A stretch of DNA of 64,000 nucleotides from Limimaricola sp. (lineage in GTDB: Bacteria; Pseudomonadota; Alphaproteobacteria; Rhodobacterales; Rhodobacteraceae). Positions 25,338 through 34,630 of this stretch are shown in pieces (positions within the stretch are counted from its first letter, which is position 1; the number at the start of each line of letters is the position of its first letter). Where the stretch lies: positions 1 through 64,000 of the forward strand of contig NZ_WGLM01000005.1 of the NCBI RefSeq assembly GCF_016125575.1. Reading direction: 5' to 3'. The notes under the pieces were generated by a model. That model was not told the origin of the DNA, made no database searches, and worked only from the letters and a program-made list of their open reading frames with translations. The translations under genes and the position numbers were made by a program.

Positions 25338-27401
25338 ATGCCCCGCAATCCCCGATACGACGTGTTGTTCGAACCGGTGCGGATCGGGCCGAAGGTGGCG
25401 AAGAACCGGTTCTTCCAGGTGCCGCATGCCAGCGGCATGACCAATGCCGCGCCGCATGTCCGCGCAGCCTTTCGCGGCATGAAGGCCGAGGGTGGCTGGG
25501 GCGTGGTTTGCACCGGGGCCTGTTCGGTCGACCCGTCGTCGGACGATTCCCCCTTTCCCTTCGCGACGATGTGGGACGAGACGGACGTGCGCAGCCATGC
25601 CGTGATGACTGAGGCCGTGCATGCCCACGGCGCGCTGGCGGGGGTGGAGTTGTGGCACGGCGGCGCCGCGGCGGTGAACCGCACCAGCCGGGTCGCGCCG
25701 CTGTCGCCCTCGGGCGTGCCGTGGATGGCGACGCATGTGGGCTTCATGTCGGCGCAGCGGCCCAAGGTGATGGATGCCGCCGACATCCGCGACCTGATCC
25801 GCTGGCATGCCGAGGCAGCGGTGATGGCCGAACGCGCCGGGTTCGATATTCTCTATGTCTATGCCGGGATGGGCTATCTGCCTTACCAGTTCCTGCTGAG
25901 CGACTACAACAAGCGCACCGATGCCTATGGCGGCTCGGTTGCCAACCGGGTGCGGCTGGTGGCCGAACTGATCGACGCGGTGCGCGAGGCGACGCATGGC
26001 CGCTGTGCCGTGGCGTTGCGGATGTCGATGCAGGAATTGCGCGCGCGCCCCTCCGACGTGGCCGAAAGCGAGGCGCACGAGGTGGTGGGCCTGCTCAAGG
26101 ACGCACCGGACCTCTTCGACGTCAAGATGGACTATTCCGCCTATGATTGTTCGCCCTCGCGCTTTACCGCCGAGGGCAGCCACGAGCCGGTGATTTCCTT
26201 CATGAAAGAAGTGACCGACAAGCCGGTGGTGGGCGTCGGCCGCTTCACCTCGCCCGACACGATGGCGGGGATGGTGCGGCGCGGCGTGCTTGACCTGATC
26301 GGCGGCGCGCGCCCTTCCATCGCGGACCCGTTCCTGCCCGCCAAGATCGACGCGGGCCGCGAAGAGGACATCCGCGAATGCATCGGCTGCAACATCTGCA
26401 TTTCCAGCTGGCATGACGGTGTCTGGGTCCGCTGCACGCAGAACCCCACCGCGGGCGAGGAATGGCGGCGCGGCTGGCACCCCGAGGTGGTCACGCGCGA
26501 CGGCAAGGGGCAGGTCCTTGTCGTGGGTGGCGGGCCCGCGGGGCTGGAGGCGGCGCTGACGCTTGCACGGCGCGGGCATGACGTGGCGCTGGCCGAGGCG
26601 GGGCGCGAGTTCGGCGGGCGGCTACTCTATGAAACCGCGCTTCCGGGCCTGCGGCAATGGGGCCGGGTGGCCGATTACCGGCTGGGGCAGTTGCGCAAGA
26701 TGCCCAACGTATCGCTCTTCGCTGAAAGCTTGCTGGACGCAGACGCAGTGCGTGAATTCGGCGCGGCCGAGGTCGTGATTGCTACCGGCGCGCTCTGGCT
26801 GCCCAACCTCTGCGGCGCCAACGAATTGCCCACCGGCCCGCTGGACGCGCCGCGCGTCTATACGCCCGACGATCTTGCGGCGGGCGTGGTGCCCGAGGGG
26901 CCGGTCGCGGTCTTTGACTTCGACAATTACTACCTCGGCTCGGCAGTGGCAGAATCCATTGCCGCCACCGGGGCCGAGGTGACCTACATCACCACCGGTG
27001 GTGCCGCCGGCGCATGGAGTTTCATGACCAATGAACAGCCCGGCATCCACGCCGCACTCCATGCGCGCGGCATCGCCTTGCGCACGCTGGAGATCGTCAC
27101 CGGCTTCGACGGTGAAACGTTGGAACTGGCGCAGATTTTCAGCGGGGCCGCTGCGCGGATCGCGGCGCGCAGCCTTGTCATCGTGGGCCAGAGGGCGGGC
27201 GGCAGCGCGCTTTACGAAGACCTTGCGGCGGCGCCGCATGACTTCGGCCTGCACCTGACCGGCGACGCGCTGGCGCCCGGCGCCATCGCCCATGCCGTCT
27301 ACCAGGCCCACCGCACGGCGCGCGAGGTCGGCAAGGGCCGGGCGGTGCCTCGCCGCGATGCGCCTTTCGCGATGCGGGATATCGCCCGGGCCGCGGAATG
27401 A
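25338..27401 (+). CDS. TMADH-like FMN/4Fe-4S oxidoreductase (trimethylamine/dimethylamine dehydrogenase, N-demethylase family)
   Basis: 687 residues from the ATG at 25338 (AAGGA 7 bp upstream; an ATG 30 bp earlier lacks one). Residues 1-340 form an Old-Yellow-Enzyme barrel (GVELWHGG, KRTDAYGGS, GARPSIADPFLP). The 4Fe-4S motif follows as C348, C351, C354 and C366 in CIGCNICISSW...RCTQNPTAGEEWRRGWHPE, almost the numbering of trimethylamine dehydrogenase. After it come two dinucleotide-binding domains (VVGGGPAGLEAA near 395). In TMADH, Cys30 (VPHC) bonds covalently to FMN; here the equivalent is Ala31 (VPHA), so FMN should be non-covalent. The likely reaction is oxidative N-demethylation of a secondary or tertiary amine. 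Overlaps the MttB-like gene by 4 bp. Confidence 0.85.
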   Translation: MPRNPRYDVLFEPVRIGPKVAKNRFFQVPHASGMTNAAPHVRAAFRGMKAEGGWGVVCTGACSVDPSSDDSPFPFATMWDETDVRSHAVMTEAVHAHGALAGVELWHGGAAAVNRTSRVAPLSPSGVPWMATHVGFMSAQRPKVMDAADIRDLIRWHAEAAVMAERAGFDILYVYAGMGYLPYQFLLSDYNKRTDAYGGSVANRVRLVAELIDAVREATHGRCAVALRMSMQELRARPSDVAESEAHEVVGLLKDAPDLFDVKMDYSAYDCSPSRFTAEGSHEPVISFMKEVTDKPVVGVGRFTSPDTMAGMVRRGVLDLIGGARPSIADPFLPAKIDAGREEDIRECIGCNICISSWHDGVWVRCTQNPTAGEEWRRGWHPEVVTRDGKGQVLVVGGGPAGLEAALTLARRGHDVALAEAGREFGGRLLYETALPGLRQWGRVADYRLGQLRKMPNVSLFAESLLDADAVREFGAAEVVIATGALWLPNLCGANELPTGPLDAPRVYTPDDLAAGVVPEGPVAVFDFDNYYLGSAVAESIAATGAEVTYITTGGAAGAWSFMTNEQPGIHAALHARGIALRTLEIVTGFDGETLELAQIFSGAAARIAARSLVIVGQRAGGSALYEDLAAAPHDFGLHLTGDALAPGAIAHAVYQAHRTAREVGKGRAVPRRDAPFAMRDIARAAE

Positions 27402-28915
27402 GCCGCCGCCCCGGCCGCCGCCCGGCCCGCGTCGCAGGGACCATTGCTCAAACCTCATTCCGGCAGGTCAGCCGCCCCTATGCGCCGATCGAGGTGCTGA
27501 GCGCCGATCATGTCGCGGCGATTCACGCCGCGGCCCTACGGGTGCTGGCCGAGATCGGGATGCGCGTGCTGCACGCCCCCGCGCGTGCCCTGTTCCGCGA
27601 CGCAGGCGCGACGATTGCGGGCGACATGGTGCGCCTTGACCCCGCGCTGGTGATGGAGCGGCTGAAAACCGTACCGCCCACCTTCACGCTGGAGGCGCGC
27701 AACCGCGCGCATGACCTGCGGCTGGGGGGGCGCGACCTGATCTTCGCTTCGGTCGGCGGCCCGGCCTACGTGATGGATGCCGACCGCGGCAAACGCGACG
27801 GCACATATGCCGAGATGTGCGACTACCTGAAACTGGTCCAGCAGCTCAACATCCTGCACCAGGAGGGTGGCGGCCCGTTCGAGCCGATGGACCTGCCCGC
27901 CAATACCCGTCACCTCGACATGTACCGCGCGCAGATCACGCTGCTCGACAAAAACTGGCAGACGCAAAGCCTGGGCCTTGCCCGCACCATGGACGGGATC
28001 GAGATGGCCGCGATCGCGCTGGGAACCACGCCCGAGGGGCTGCGCGACCGGCCGGTGCTGCTGGGGATCATCAACACCAACTCGCCCCTGCAACTGGACG
28101 TGCCGATGGCCGAGGGGCTGATCGCGCTGGCAGGACACGGGCAGGTGCTGGCGATCACGCCCTTCACGCTGGCCGGGGCGATGTCGCCGGTAACACTGGC
28201 GGGCGCGCTGGTCCAGCAACATGCCGAGGCGCTGGTGGGCATCGTACTGACCCAGATCGTGCGGCCGGGCGTGCCGGTGATGTATGGCGGCTTTACCTCC
28301 AACGTTGACATGCGCTCGGGCGCGCCGGCCTTTGGCACGCCGGAATATGTCAAGGCGGCGCAGGCCAGCGGGCAGTTGGCGCGCCACATCGGCGTGCCGT
28401 TCCGGTCCTCGAACGTGACAGCGGCCAACGCGGTGGACGCGCAGGCGGCTTATGAAAGCCAGATGTCGCTTTGGGGCGCGATGATGGGGGGCGCGCACCT
28501 TGTCAATCACGCCGCGGGCTGGATGCATGGCGGCCTGACCGCCAGTTTCGAAAAGCTGATCCTCGATGCCGAGATGCTGGCGATGATGGCCGCCTATTTC
28601 GACCCGATCCCGGTAGAGCCTGCCGATCTCGCGATCGAGGCGATCCGCGCCGTGGGGCCGGGCGGGCATTTCTTCGGCGCCGAACACACGATGAGCCGGT
28701 ACGAGACGGCCTTTTATACGCCCTTGCTGTCCAACTGGGACAATTACGGGCAATGGCAGGAGGCCGGCAGCATCACCGCCGAGGCGCGTGCCAACGTGAT
28801 CTGGAAACAGCTGCTGGCGAGCTACGAACAGCCGCCCATGGACCCCGCCATTGCCGAGGCGCTCGATGCCTATGTCGCCCGCCGCAAGGAGGAAGGCGGC
28901 GCGCCGATGAACTGA
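27398..28915 (+). CDS. Trimethylamine methyltransferase family protein (MttB-like, non-pyrrolysine)
   Basis: 505 residues; its ATG overlaps the stop of the oxidoreductase gene (ATGA). It follows the MttB family throughout: an N-terminal Arg-rich segment, ALRVLAEIGMRV near 47, GGPAYVMD near 125, MYGGFTSNVDMRSGAPAFGTPEY near 297-319 and SQMSLWGAMMGGAHLVNHAAGW near 353. The frame has no internal TAG, so it is of the non-Pyl type whose characterised members act on betaines and other quaternary amines by methyl transfer to a corrinoid protein. No corrinoid protein gene is visible in this window. Paired with the N-demethylase it suggests stepwise demethylation of a quaternary ammonium compound. Confidence 0.85.
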   Translation: MSRRPGRRPARVAGTIAQTSFRQVSRPYAPIEVLSADHVAAIHAAALRVLAEIGMRVLHAPARALFRDAGATIAGDMVRLDPALVMERLKTVPPTFTLEARNRAHDLRLGGRDLIFASVGGPAYVMDADRGKRDGTYAEMCDYLKLVQQLNILHQEGGGPFEPMDLPANTRHLDMYRAQITLLDKNWQTQSLGLARTMDGIEMAAIALGTTPEGLRDRPVLLGIINTNSPLQLDVPMAEGLIALAGHGQVLAITPFTLAGAMSPVTLAGALVQQHAEALVGIVLTQIVRPGVPVMYGGFTSNVDMRSGAPAFGTPEYVKAAQASGQLARHIGVPFRSSNVTAANAVDAQAAYESQMSLWGAMMGGAHLVNHAAGWMHGGLTASFEKLILDAEMLAMMAAYFDPIPVEPADLAIEAIRAVGPGGHFFGAEHTMSRYETAFYTPLLSNWDNYGQWQEAGSITAEARANVIWKQLLASYEQPPMDPAIAEALDAYVARRKEEGGAPMN

Positions 28916-29013
28916 TTGGGCGCCGCGGCAGGAACGTTAAGAGACGAGGCTGCAGAGGGCAGGGGTCAAGTGTCCCTGCGCACAGGGCCGACTGACTGTC
29001 GGCGAGGTGCCGA

Positions 29014-29913
29014 TCACTGCGTGCCGGCGTCAGCCTTGCGGTATTTCTTCTGGGTCACGTAGCCGGCGAGAAAATCGAGGAACGCGCGGATACGTGGTTC
29101 ATGGCGCAGCTTTTCGGTGGTGATCAGCCAGATCGGCGCTTCGAAGGCCACCGGGGGTGTGAAACAGCGGATCATGCCCGCGGCCTCTGCCATCATGTCG
29201 GATGCGAGGCCCACACCGATGCCTTCCTTCAACCCGGAAAGAAGTCCGGGGGCATCATGGTGACGCATAACGATGTTGCTGTCGGGCACAACCTCTTCAA
29301 CCCAGCGGACGATCGGCAGGTCTTTGAAAGCATCCGACACGGTAAGGACCGAATGTTGGGCAAACTCCTCGGGCGTTCTTGGCACGCCGTGTGCGGCAGC
29401 GTAATCGGCCGAACAATAGACGGCCCAGCTGTCTGTCAGCAGGCGCCGTATGACCAGGCCCGTTTCAGTCGGCGCGGCGCCGACCCGCATCGCAACATCC
29501 GCTTCTCCCTTCAGCAGCTCTTGCCGGCCCTCGGTCGCCACGATTTCGACCGTGATGTCGGGAAATGCCCGCCGGAAATCCCTGACCGCGGCCGCGATGA
29601 AACTCTGACCGGAGGTCACGAAAGTGGTGAAACGGATCCGACCGGCCAGGTCGCGCCTTTGCTGACGAGCGGAGACGAGGGCCTCGGCAATGGCCCGTTC
29701 GATGGCTTCGGCCCGCACGACCATTTCGGTCCCGACCGGGGTCAGCACATAGCCCGCGGGACTTCGATCAAACAGCTGCAGGCCAAGCGCCTTTTCAAGC
29801 GCGGTAATCCGGCGTGACACCGTGCTTTGGCTGACATGCATGCTGTGCGACGCCGCGAGCGTCGATCCCTGCCGGGCGACGGCAAGGAAAATGTGCCAGT
29901 CGGTGTCTTCCAT
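29014..29913 (-). CDS. LysR-family transcriptional regulator
   Basis: 299 residues from the ATG at 29913. The N-terminal winged helix-turn-helix (residues 1-60) contains HVSQSTVSRRITALEKALG, the classic LysR recognition pattern, followed by the LysR substrate-binding domain (about 85-290, starting RIRFTTFVTSGQSF). It resembles the subgroup near short-chain dehydrogenase and GST genes. It is divergent from the GST-like gene, separated by about 100 bp, and therefore probably regulates it. Confidence 0.85.
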   Translation of the reverse strand: MEDTDWHIFLAVARQGSTLAASHSMHVSQSTVSRRITALEKALGLQLFDRSPAGYVLTPVGTEMVVRAEAIERAIAEALVSARQQRRDLAGRIRFTTFVTSGQSFIAAAVRDFRRAFPDITVEIVATEGRQELLKGEADVAMRVGAAPTETGLVIRRLLTDSWAVYCSADYAAAHGVPRTPEEFAQHSVLTVSDAFKDLPIVRWVEEVVPDSNIVMRHHDAPGLLSGLKEGIGVGLASDMMAEAAGMIRCFTPPVAFEAPIWLITTEKLRHEPRIRAFLDFLAGYVTQKKYRKADAGTQ

Positions 29914-30014
29914 GACGGGACTATGCAGTTCTGGATAGCCATTCGGCAAGACTGGTGTTTGCCCGGCGCGAGCCGGCGGCCGTAGGGTCTGACATGCAAC
30001 AGGGAGATACCGTC

Positions 30015-30689
30015 ATGAAACTCTACTGCGACCCTCTGTCGACCAGCTCACGTCCGGTGATGATGCTGGTCTCTGACTTTGATCTGGACATCGAAATCAT
30101 CCATGTCGACCTGTTCGGCAACCAGAACCAGGCGCCTGAATTCCTGGCGATCAACCCGCTTGGGACGGTCCCGGTTCTGGTCGACGGTGATTTCACGCTG
30201 ACCGAAAGCACGGCCATCCTGAAATACCTCGCCTTCAAGTTGGACCTGCCGGTCTATCCCAAGGCGCTGGCCGCCCAGATCCGGGTCGACGAGGCGACGG
30301 CGCGGTTCGGCACCACGTTTCACGGCTACCATTGCCTTTACGGAACCTACCCGCAGATGCTGCAGCAACTGGCATGGATGGCCGACACCACGAAGGCCGA
30401 GATGGCCCAGGTGGGCAGCTATGGCTCGCAGCGTTATCTCGGCGTGCTTGATCGTCAGCTTGCAAGCCACGGGCCCTTCGTCTGCGGGCCCGAGGTGACA
30501 ATTGCCGATTATGTCGGCCTTGCGTTGGTAACACTGGCCGATTTCATCGCCTTCGATTTCGCCCCTTATCCGTCAGTTCAGGGCTGGATTGCCCGCATGC
30601 AAAAACGCAAGGGTTGGGAGGCAGAGTATGCCGGGTTTACCGGCATGGTGGCTGCAGCACGAAGTGCGGTCGCGGACTCCGCGGCCTGA
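30015..30689 (+). CDS. Glutathione S-transferase family protein
   Basis: 224 residues from the ATG at 30015, with AGGGAGA 7 bp upstream. The N-terminal thioredoxin-like domain has MKLYCDPLSTSSRPVMM, the loop NPLGTVPVLVDGD with the cis-Pro (about 50-62) and LTESTAIL, where Glu-Ser hold the glutathione gamma-glutamyl group. The C-terminal helical domain has VTIADYVGL near 168 (N-capping box). Probable cytoplasmic detoxification or isomerisation enzyme; substrate unknown. The membrane-protein gene follows 79 bp downstream. Confidence 0.85.
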   Translation: MKLYCDPLSTSSRPVMMLVSDFDLDIEIIHVDLFGNQNQAPEFLAINPLGTVPVLVDGDFTLTESTAILKYLAFKLDLPVYPKALAAQIRVDEATARFGTTFHGYHCLYGTYPQMLQQLAWMADTTKAEMAQVGSYGSQRYLGVLDRQLASHGPFVCGPEVTIADYVGLALVTLADFIAFDFAPYPSVQGWIARMQKRKGWEAEYAGFTGMVAAARSAVADSAA

Positions 30690-30768
30690 CCGTCCGCCAT
30701 TCGTTCGTTGACACTGCGGGCCCGACAAACCGGGCCCGCGCATACCAGACTTTCGAAAGGGAACTACC

Positions 30769-31323
30769 ATGAACGTCTCTGTCATCGCAGTCACCGTTCA
30801 CATCATCAGCGTCATCCTGTGGGTGGGGGGCGGACTTGCCCTGCTGCTCGGGGCCCAGATGGCAAGGCACAAGAGGGGCGCGGCCGCGGTGCTGCCCGTC
30901 GTCGATGTCGTCGCCCTTCTAGGACCGGTCTTCTTCGTTCCGGTGTCGCTGGTGACGCTTCTCAGCGGGCTTGCCGCGGCATGGTTCGGACCGGGGTTCG
31001 GGCATCTCTGGATCAACCTCGGGCTGGCCGGTTTTGCGACAACGTTCCTCACGGGCATCCTGCTGATCAAGCCGCGTGCCGAGGAGATCGCCCGGTTGAT
31101 GGCTGACGCGACCACGCAACAGGCCACCCTTGTGGGCAAATCGCTGGATCTCGTGACGATCGCGCAGTTCGATTATGTCATCTTAGGTCTGGTAGTGCTG
31201 GATATGGCGCTGAAACCCACCTTGAACGATATCACCCTGCTGGTCGTCTTTGCGGTCATTGCCGTGATCGGGGCGATGTTGACCTTGGTCAAGGGACTGC
31301 AATCGAAGGCCGTCGCGACCTGA
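30769..31323 (+). CDS. Small integral membrane protein (DUF2269-like)
   Basis: 184 residues with about four to five hydrophobic helices: 3-26, 44-72, 80-100, 133-150 and 152-175. The start VTVHIISVILWVGGG, with an early His in the first helix, and the later helix pattern resemble the predicted membrane proteins of the DUF2269 family. AGGGA precedes the ATG by 8 bp. No enzymatic motif is seen. It probably forms a unit with the GST-like gene under the LysR regulator. Confidence 0.6.
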   Translation: MNVSVIAVTVHIISVILWVGGGLALLLGAQMARHKRGAAAVLPVVDVVALLGPVFFVPVSLVTLLSGLAAAWFGPGFGHLWINLGLAGFATTFLTGILLIKPRAEEIARLMADATTQQATLVGKSLDLVTIAQFDYVILGLVVLDMALKPTLNDITLLVVFAVIAVIGAMLTLVKGLQSKAVAT

Positions 31324-31402
31324 TCCTCGGGCTGCGCCGGACGACAGCCGTGCGGCGAAGATCCGGCAACCCTTCCGACCTTTTGACGAAGATCGTAACG
31401 AC

Positions 31403-31439
31403 GATGGGCCGGAGAACCGCGTTTCGGTTCCGGCCCATC
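31403..31439. terminator. Long hairpin between convergent genes
   Basis: GATGGGCCGGA (31403-31413) pairs with TCCGGCCCATC (31429-31439), continued inwards by ACCG/CGGT past a 2-nt bulge around a CGTTT loop. It lies between the ends of the membrane-protein gene and the kinase gene. No clear T-run follows on either strand, so termination strength is uncertain. Confidence 0.55.
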
Positions 31440-31482
31440 CTGACCTGCCGCATCACGCGCGGCTCTCTCGATATTGGACCGG

Positions 31483-32178
31483 TCAGGCGCGGATCGACGG
31501 GTCCTGCCACAGGCGGAAACCACCGGCAAAGGCATTGGCGTTGTCGCCCCGCCGCGTGCCCGGTGGCAGGGTCGTCAGAAATGCCACGTTACCGCCGCCA
31601 ATCACGATGTAGTCGGGCTCGGTCGCGGCGCGAAGGCGTTCCACGGCATCCAGAACGTGGCGGCGCCACCGTTTCTTCCCGCGCTTCTTCAGCCCGGCTT
31701 CGCCAAGGTAGTCCTCGAAGCTGCGGCCTTTCTTGTAGGGCAGGTGACCCAGTTCCATCGGCTGGGCGATATTGTCGACGATCATCGCGGCACCCAGCCC
31801 GGTGCCCAGCCCCAGAAACAGCATCCGCCCGCCATCATAGCTGCCAACCGCCTGCATCAGCGCATCGTTTACGATCCGCAGCGGTTTGCTCAGCGCCGTA
31901 GCAAAGTCGAAGCCGACCCAGCCCGGGCCAAGGTTGTGGGGTTCCGACAGGATGCGGTTGTGCACGACCGGGCCGGGATAGCCGATGGTGACCACGTCAT
32001 AGGGCAAGTCCTTGGTCAGATCGGCCAGTTTGCTGACGGCATCGGCAGCGGTCATGTCCGGCCCGGAGACCACGCGCTGCTCTTCGGTGTCGATACTGCG
32101 ACGGATCTTCAGGTGGGACCCGCCGATATCGACGGCCAGAACAACGGGGGTCGGTTCTGCGGACTTGGTCTCTGGCAA
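31483..32178 (-). CDS. ROK-family kinase, probable glucokinase (ATP or polyphosphate type)
   Basis: 231 residues from a TTG at 32178 with a perfect AGGAGGA 6 bp upstream, which decides this start over longer frames. Phosphate-binding AVDIGGSHLKIR (15-26), VTIGYPGPVV near 63, NDALMQAVG (catalytic Asp, about 100) and LGLGTGLGAAM (about 115) match the ROK/polyphosphate glucokinase fold; VIGGGNV lies near 192. It is shorter than usual glucokinases and lacks the ROK zinc motif, which fits the polyphosphate glucokinase-like subgroup. As last gene after GH15, gnd and zwf, it should supply glucose 6-phosphate to zwf. Confidence 0.8.
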   Translation of the reverse strand: MPETKSAEPTPVVLAVDIGGSHLKIRRSIDTEEQRVVSGPDMTAADAVSKLADLTKDLPYDVVTIGYPGPVVHNRILSEPHNLGPGWVGFDFATALSKPLRIVNDALMQAVGSYDGGRMLFLGLGTGLGAAMIVDNIAQPMELGHLPYKKGRSFEDYLGEAGLKKRGKKRWRRHVLDAVERLRAATEPDYIVIGGGNVAFLTTLPPGTRRGDNANAFAGGFRLWQDPSIRA

Positions 32179-32204
32179 GGGTCGTCCTCCTGAAGGCGTT
32201 TGGC

Positions 32205-33581
32205 TTACACTGCGGGGTCGGCCCAGCCGCCGGGCGGGGCAAAGCTGGTGATGGCGGCCTGCGGCCCCCACGTTCCCGGCGCGTAGACCTCGGGCGCGGC
32301 GTTGCTGTTCAGTACCGGCTCGACAATGCGCCAGGCCAGTTCCGCTGCGTCCTGACGCGTGAAAAGCTGCCGCTTGCCGTGCAGTGCATCGCCGATCAGA
32401 CGTTCGTAAGGCGTCATGCCTTCGCCGGTATTCTCGACAAAACACAGCTCGACCGGCTCGCCCGTCATGCCTTCACCCGGTGCCTTGCGCCGCGCGCCGA
32501 TCCCGATCGCGACGGCCGGGCCGACCCGGAACCGCATGTAGTTCGCACCCTGCCTGCCGGTGCCGCCAAAGACGTCAAGCGGCGGGCGCCGGAAGGTCAC
32601 GATGACCTCGGTCGCATGCACCGGCAGGTGCTTGCCGGCGCGGATGTAGAAGGGCACGTCCTTCCACCGCCACGTATCGACATGCAGCCGCACGGCGGCA
32701 AAGGTTTCAACCGCGGATGTTGCGGCGACACCCGGCTCTTGGAGGTACCCGTCGAACTGGCCCCGCACGACATCGCGCGCGGACAAGGGCCGGATCGCCT
32801 TGAGTACCTGCACCTTCTCATCGGCCAGATCGTCGGAGGCGCCACTGACCGGGGGCTCCATCGCCAGCAGCAAGAGCACGTTCAAAAGGTGGTTCTGGAT
32901 CACGTCGCGGATACACCCCACCTCTTCGTAGAATCGGCCGCGCCCGGCGATGCCGAAATCTTCGGCCATGGTGATCTGCACGCTTTCGACATGGGTGCGG
33001 TTCCAGACCGGCTCCAGAAACGAATTGGCGAAGCGGAAAAAGAGCAGGTTCTGGATCGCCTCCTTGCCGAGGTAGTGGTCGATGCGAAAGATCGCCTCCT
33101 CGTCAAAGACACCATGCAGAACGGTGTTGAGCGCGCGGGCCGAGGCAAGATCGCGCCCGAAAGGTTTTTCCACCATCAGCCGGGCACCCTTTGCCAGCCC
33201 GTGCCGGCCCAGTCCGCCCACGACCGTGGCGAACATCGAAGGCGGAATCGCAAGGTAGAAGAGCGGCGATGTCGCGCGGGCCAGGGCCGTCTTCAGGGCC
33301 GCGAAGGTCGTGTCATCGCGGTAGTCGCCCGGCACATAGCGCAGCAGCGCGGCCAGCTTGCCAAAAACCGCCTCGTCAATCGTGTCGACATGGGTCTGAA
33401 CCGCGTCGCGGGCCCGCGCGATCAGGTCCTCGACACTCCAGTCATCCAGCGCGACGCCGATAACCGGCTGGTCGAGATGCCCGTGCGCCACCATCTGGTA
33501 GAGCGAGGGAAAGATCATCTTGTGGGCAAGGTCCCCCGTCGCACCGAAAACGACGAGGGCATCGGAGCGGCTTTCGGTCAT
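32205..33581 (-). CDS. zwf: Glucose-6-phosphate 1-dehydrogenase
   Basis: 458 residues from the ATG at 33581, which overlaps the gnd stop (ATGA). The nucleotide-binding start is [19 protein letters not shown] (9-27); the active-site block [13 protein letters not shown] (about 172) with the catalytic His is intact; [10 protein letters not shown] lies near 330. It oxidises glucose 6-phosphate to 6-phosphogluconolactone with NADP+ in the oxidative pentose phosphate or Entner-Doudoroff route. Length is slightly below the usual 480-510. The lactonase gene pgl, often next to zwf, is not here. Confidence 0.93.
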   Translation of the reverse strand: MTESRSDALVVFGATGDLAHKMIFPSLYQMVAHGHLDQPVIGVALDDWSVEDLIARARDAVQTHVDTIDEAVFGKLAALLRYVPGDYRDDTTFAALKTALARATSPLFYLAIPPSMFATVVGGLGRHGLAKGARLMVEKPFGRDLASARALNTVLHGVFDEEAIFRIDHYLGKEAIQNLLFFRFANSFLEPVWNRTHVESVQITMAEDFGIAGRGRFYEEVGCIRDVIQNHLLNVLLLLAMEPPVSGASDDLADEKVQVLKAIRPLSARDVVRGQFDGYLQEPGVAATSAVETFAAVRLHVDTWRWKDVPFYIRAGKHLPVHATEVIVTFRRPPLDVFGGTGRQGANYMRFRVGPAVAIGIGARRKAPGEGMTGEPVELCFVENTGEGMTPYERLIGDALHGKRQLFTRQDAAELAWRIVEPVLNSNAAPEVYAPGTWGPQAAITSFAPPGGWADPAV

Positions 33582-34591
33582 TCGCTGGCGCCCTTCTTTT
33601 CCAGGTGCCCGCCGAAGGCAAAGCGCATCGCCGACAGCAGCTTGTTGGCAAAATCCGCTTCGCCTTGCGAGGTGAACCGCTCGAACAGCGCCGAACTCAG
33701 CACCGGCACCGGCACGCCGGTTTCGATCGCGGCCTGCAGCGTCCAGCGCCCTTCGCCCGAATCCGAGACGCGGCCGCCGAACGTGGCAAGGCCGGGGTCG
33801 GATTTCAGCGCATCGGCGGTCAGGTCCAGAAGCCACGAACTGATCACGCTGGAATGGCGCCAGACCTCGGCCACGGCCGCCAGATCGACATCGAAGCGGT
33901 AGTATTTCGGATCGCGCAACGGGGCTGTTTCGGCATCGGCGGTTTGCTTGGCCGCCCCGGCATTGGCGGCCTTCAGCACGTTGATCCCCTCGGCATAGGC
34001 CGCCATCACGCCGTATTCGATACCGTTATGCACCATCTTGACGAAGTGGCCCGCCCCGGTGGGCCCGCAATGCAGGTACCCAAGGGGCGCTGTGCCCTGC
34101 GCGGCGTCCACCTGCGTGCCCGGCGGGACACCCGGCGCCAGCGTGGCAAAGATAGGGTCCAGCCGTTTGACCGCCGCGGCGGGCCCGCCGATCATCAGGC
34201 AATAGCCACGCTCCAGACCCCAGACGCCGCCGCTGGTGCCCGCGTCGATGATGTCTACGCCCAAGGGGCGCAATTGCTCGGCCAGATCGATGGCGTCGCG
34301 GTAGAAGCTGTTGCCGCCATCGATGATCACGTCGCCGGACGACATCAGCCCGGCCAGTTCACGCGCGACTTTCGAGGTGATCGCGGCGGGCAGCATCATC
34401 CAGACTGCGCGCGGCGGAGTCATCTGCGCCAGCATCTCCTCCATCGAGGAGGCCCCTTGTGCGCCTTGCGCGACCATGGCCGCGACATTGTCGGCATTCA
34501 CGTCGAAGACAACGCAGTCATGGCCCCCGGCCATCAGCCTGCGTGCCATGTTGGCGCCCATGCGCCCCAGTCCGATCATCCCGATCTGCAT
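33578..34591 (-). CDS. gnd: 6-phosphogluconate dehydrogenase, decarboxylating (short GntZ/YqeC type)
   Basis: 337 residues. Rossmann start [19 protein letters not shown] (1-19), the substrate loop [14 protein letters not shown] near 112 and the catalytic region [21 protein letters not shown] near 172, with Lys and the HNGIEYG box. The 330-residue length is that of the short, often NAD-preferring bacterial type rather than the 470-residue E. coli enzyme. Converts 6-phosphogluconate to ribulose 5-phosphate and CO2. Overlaps zwf by 4 bp and follows the GH15 gene by 39 bp. Confidence 0.92.
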   Translation of the reverse strand: MQIGMIGLGRMGANMARRLMAGGHDCVVFDVNADNVAAMVAQGAQGASSMEEMLAQMTPPRAVWMMLPAAITSKVARELAGLMSSGDVIIDGGNSFYRDAIDLAEQLRPLGVDIIDAGTSGGVWGLERGYCLMIGGPAAAVKRLDPIFATLAPGVPPGTQVDAAQGTAPLGYLHCGPTGAGHFVKMVHNGIEYGVMAAYAEGINVLKAANAGAAKQTADAETAPLRDPKYYRFDVDLAAVAEVWRHSSVISSWLLDLTADALKSDPGLATFGGRVSDSGEGRWTLQAAIETGVPVPVLSSALFERFTSQGEADFANKLLSAMRFAFGGHLEKKGASE

Positions 34592-34630
34592 GTTTTCAAT
34601 ATCCTGTGCTGTGGCTGGCGTCGCGCGGGG

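Noticed and set aside
25317-26579. 420-codon open frame antisense to the TMADH-like gene
   Set aside because: Opposite strand carries the FMN and iron-sulfur motifs; antisense frame is His/Arg-rich low-complexity sequence.
27398-28915. Pyrrolysine-containing MttB
   Set aside because: The reading frame is complete without an in-frame TAG, so it is of the non-pyrrolysine type.
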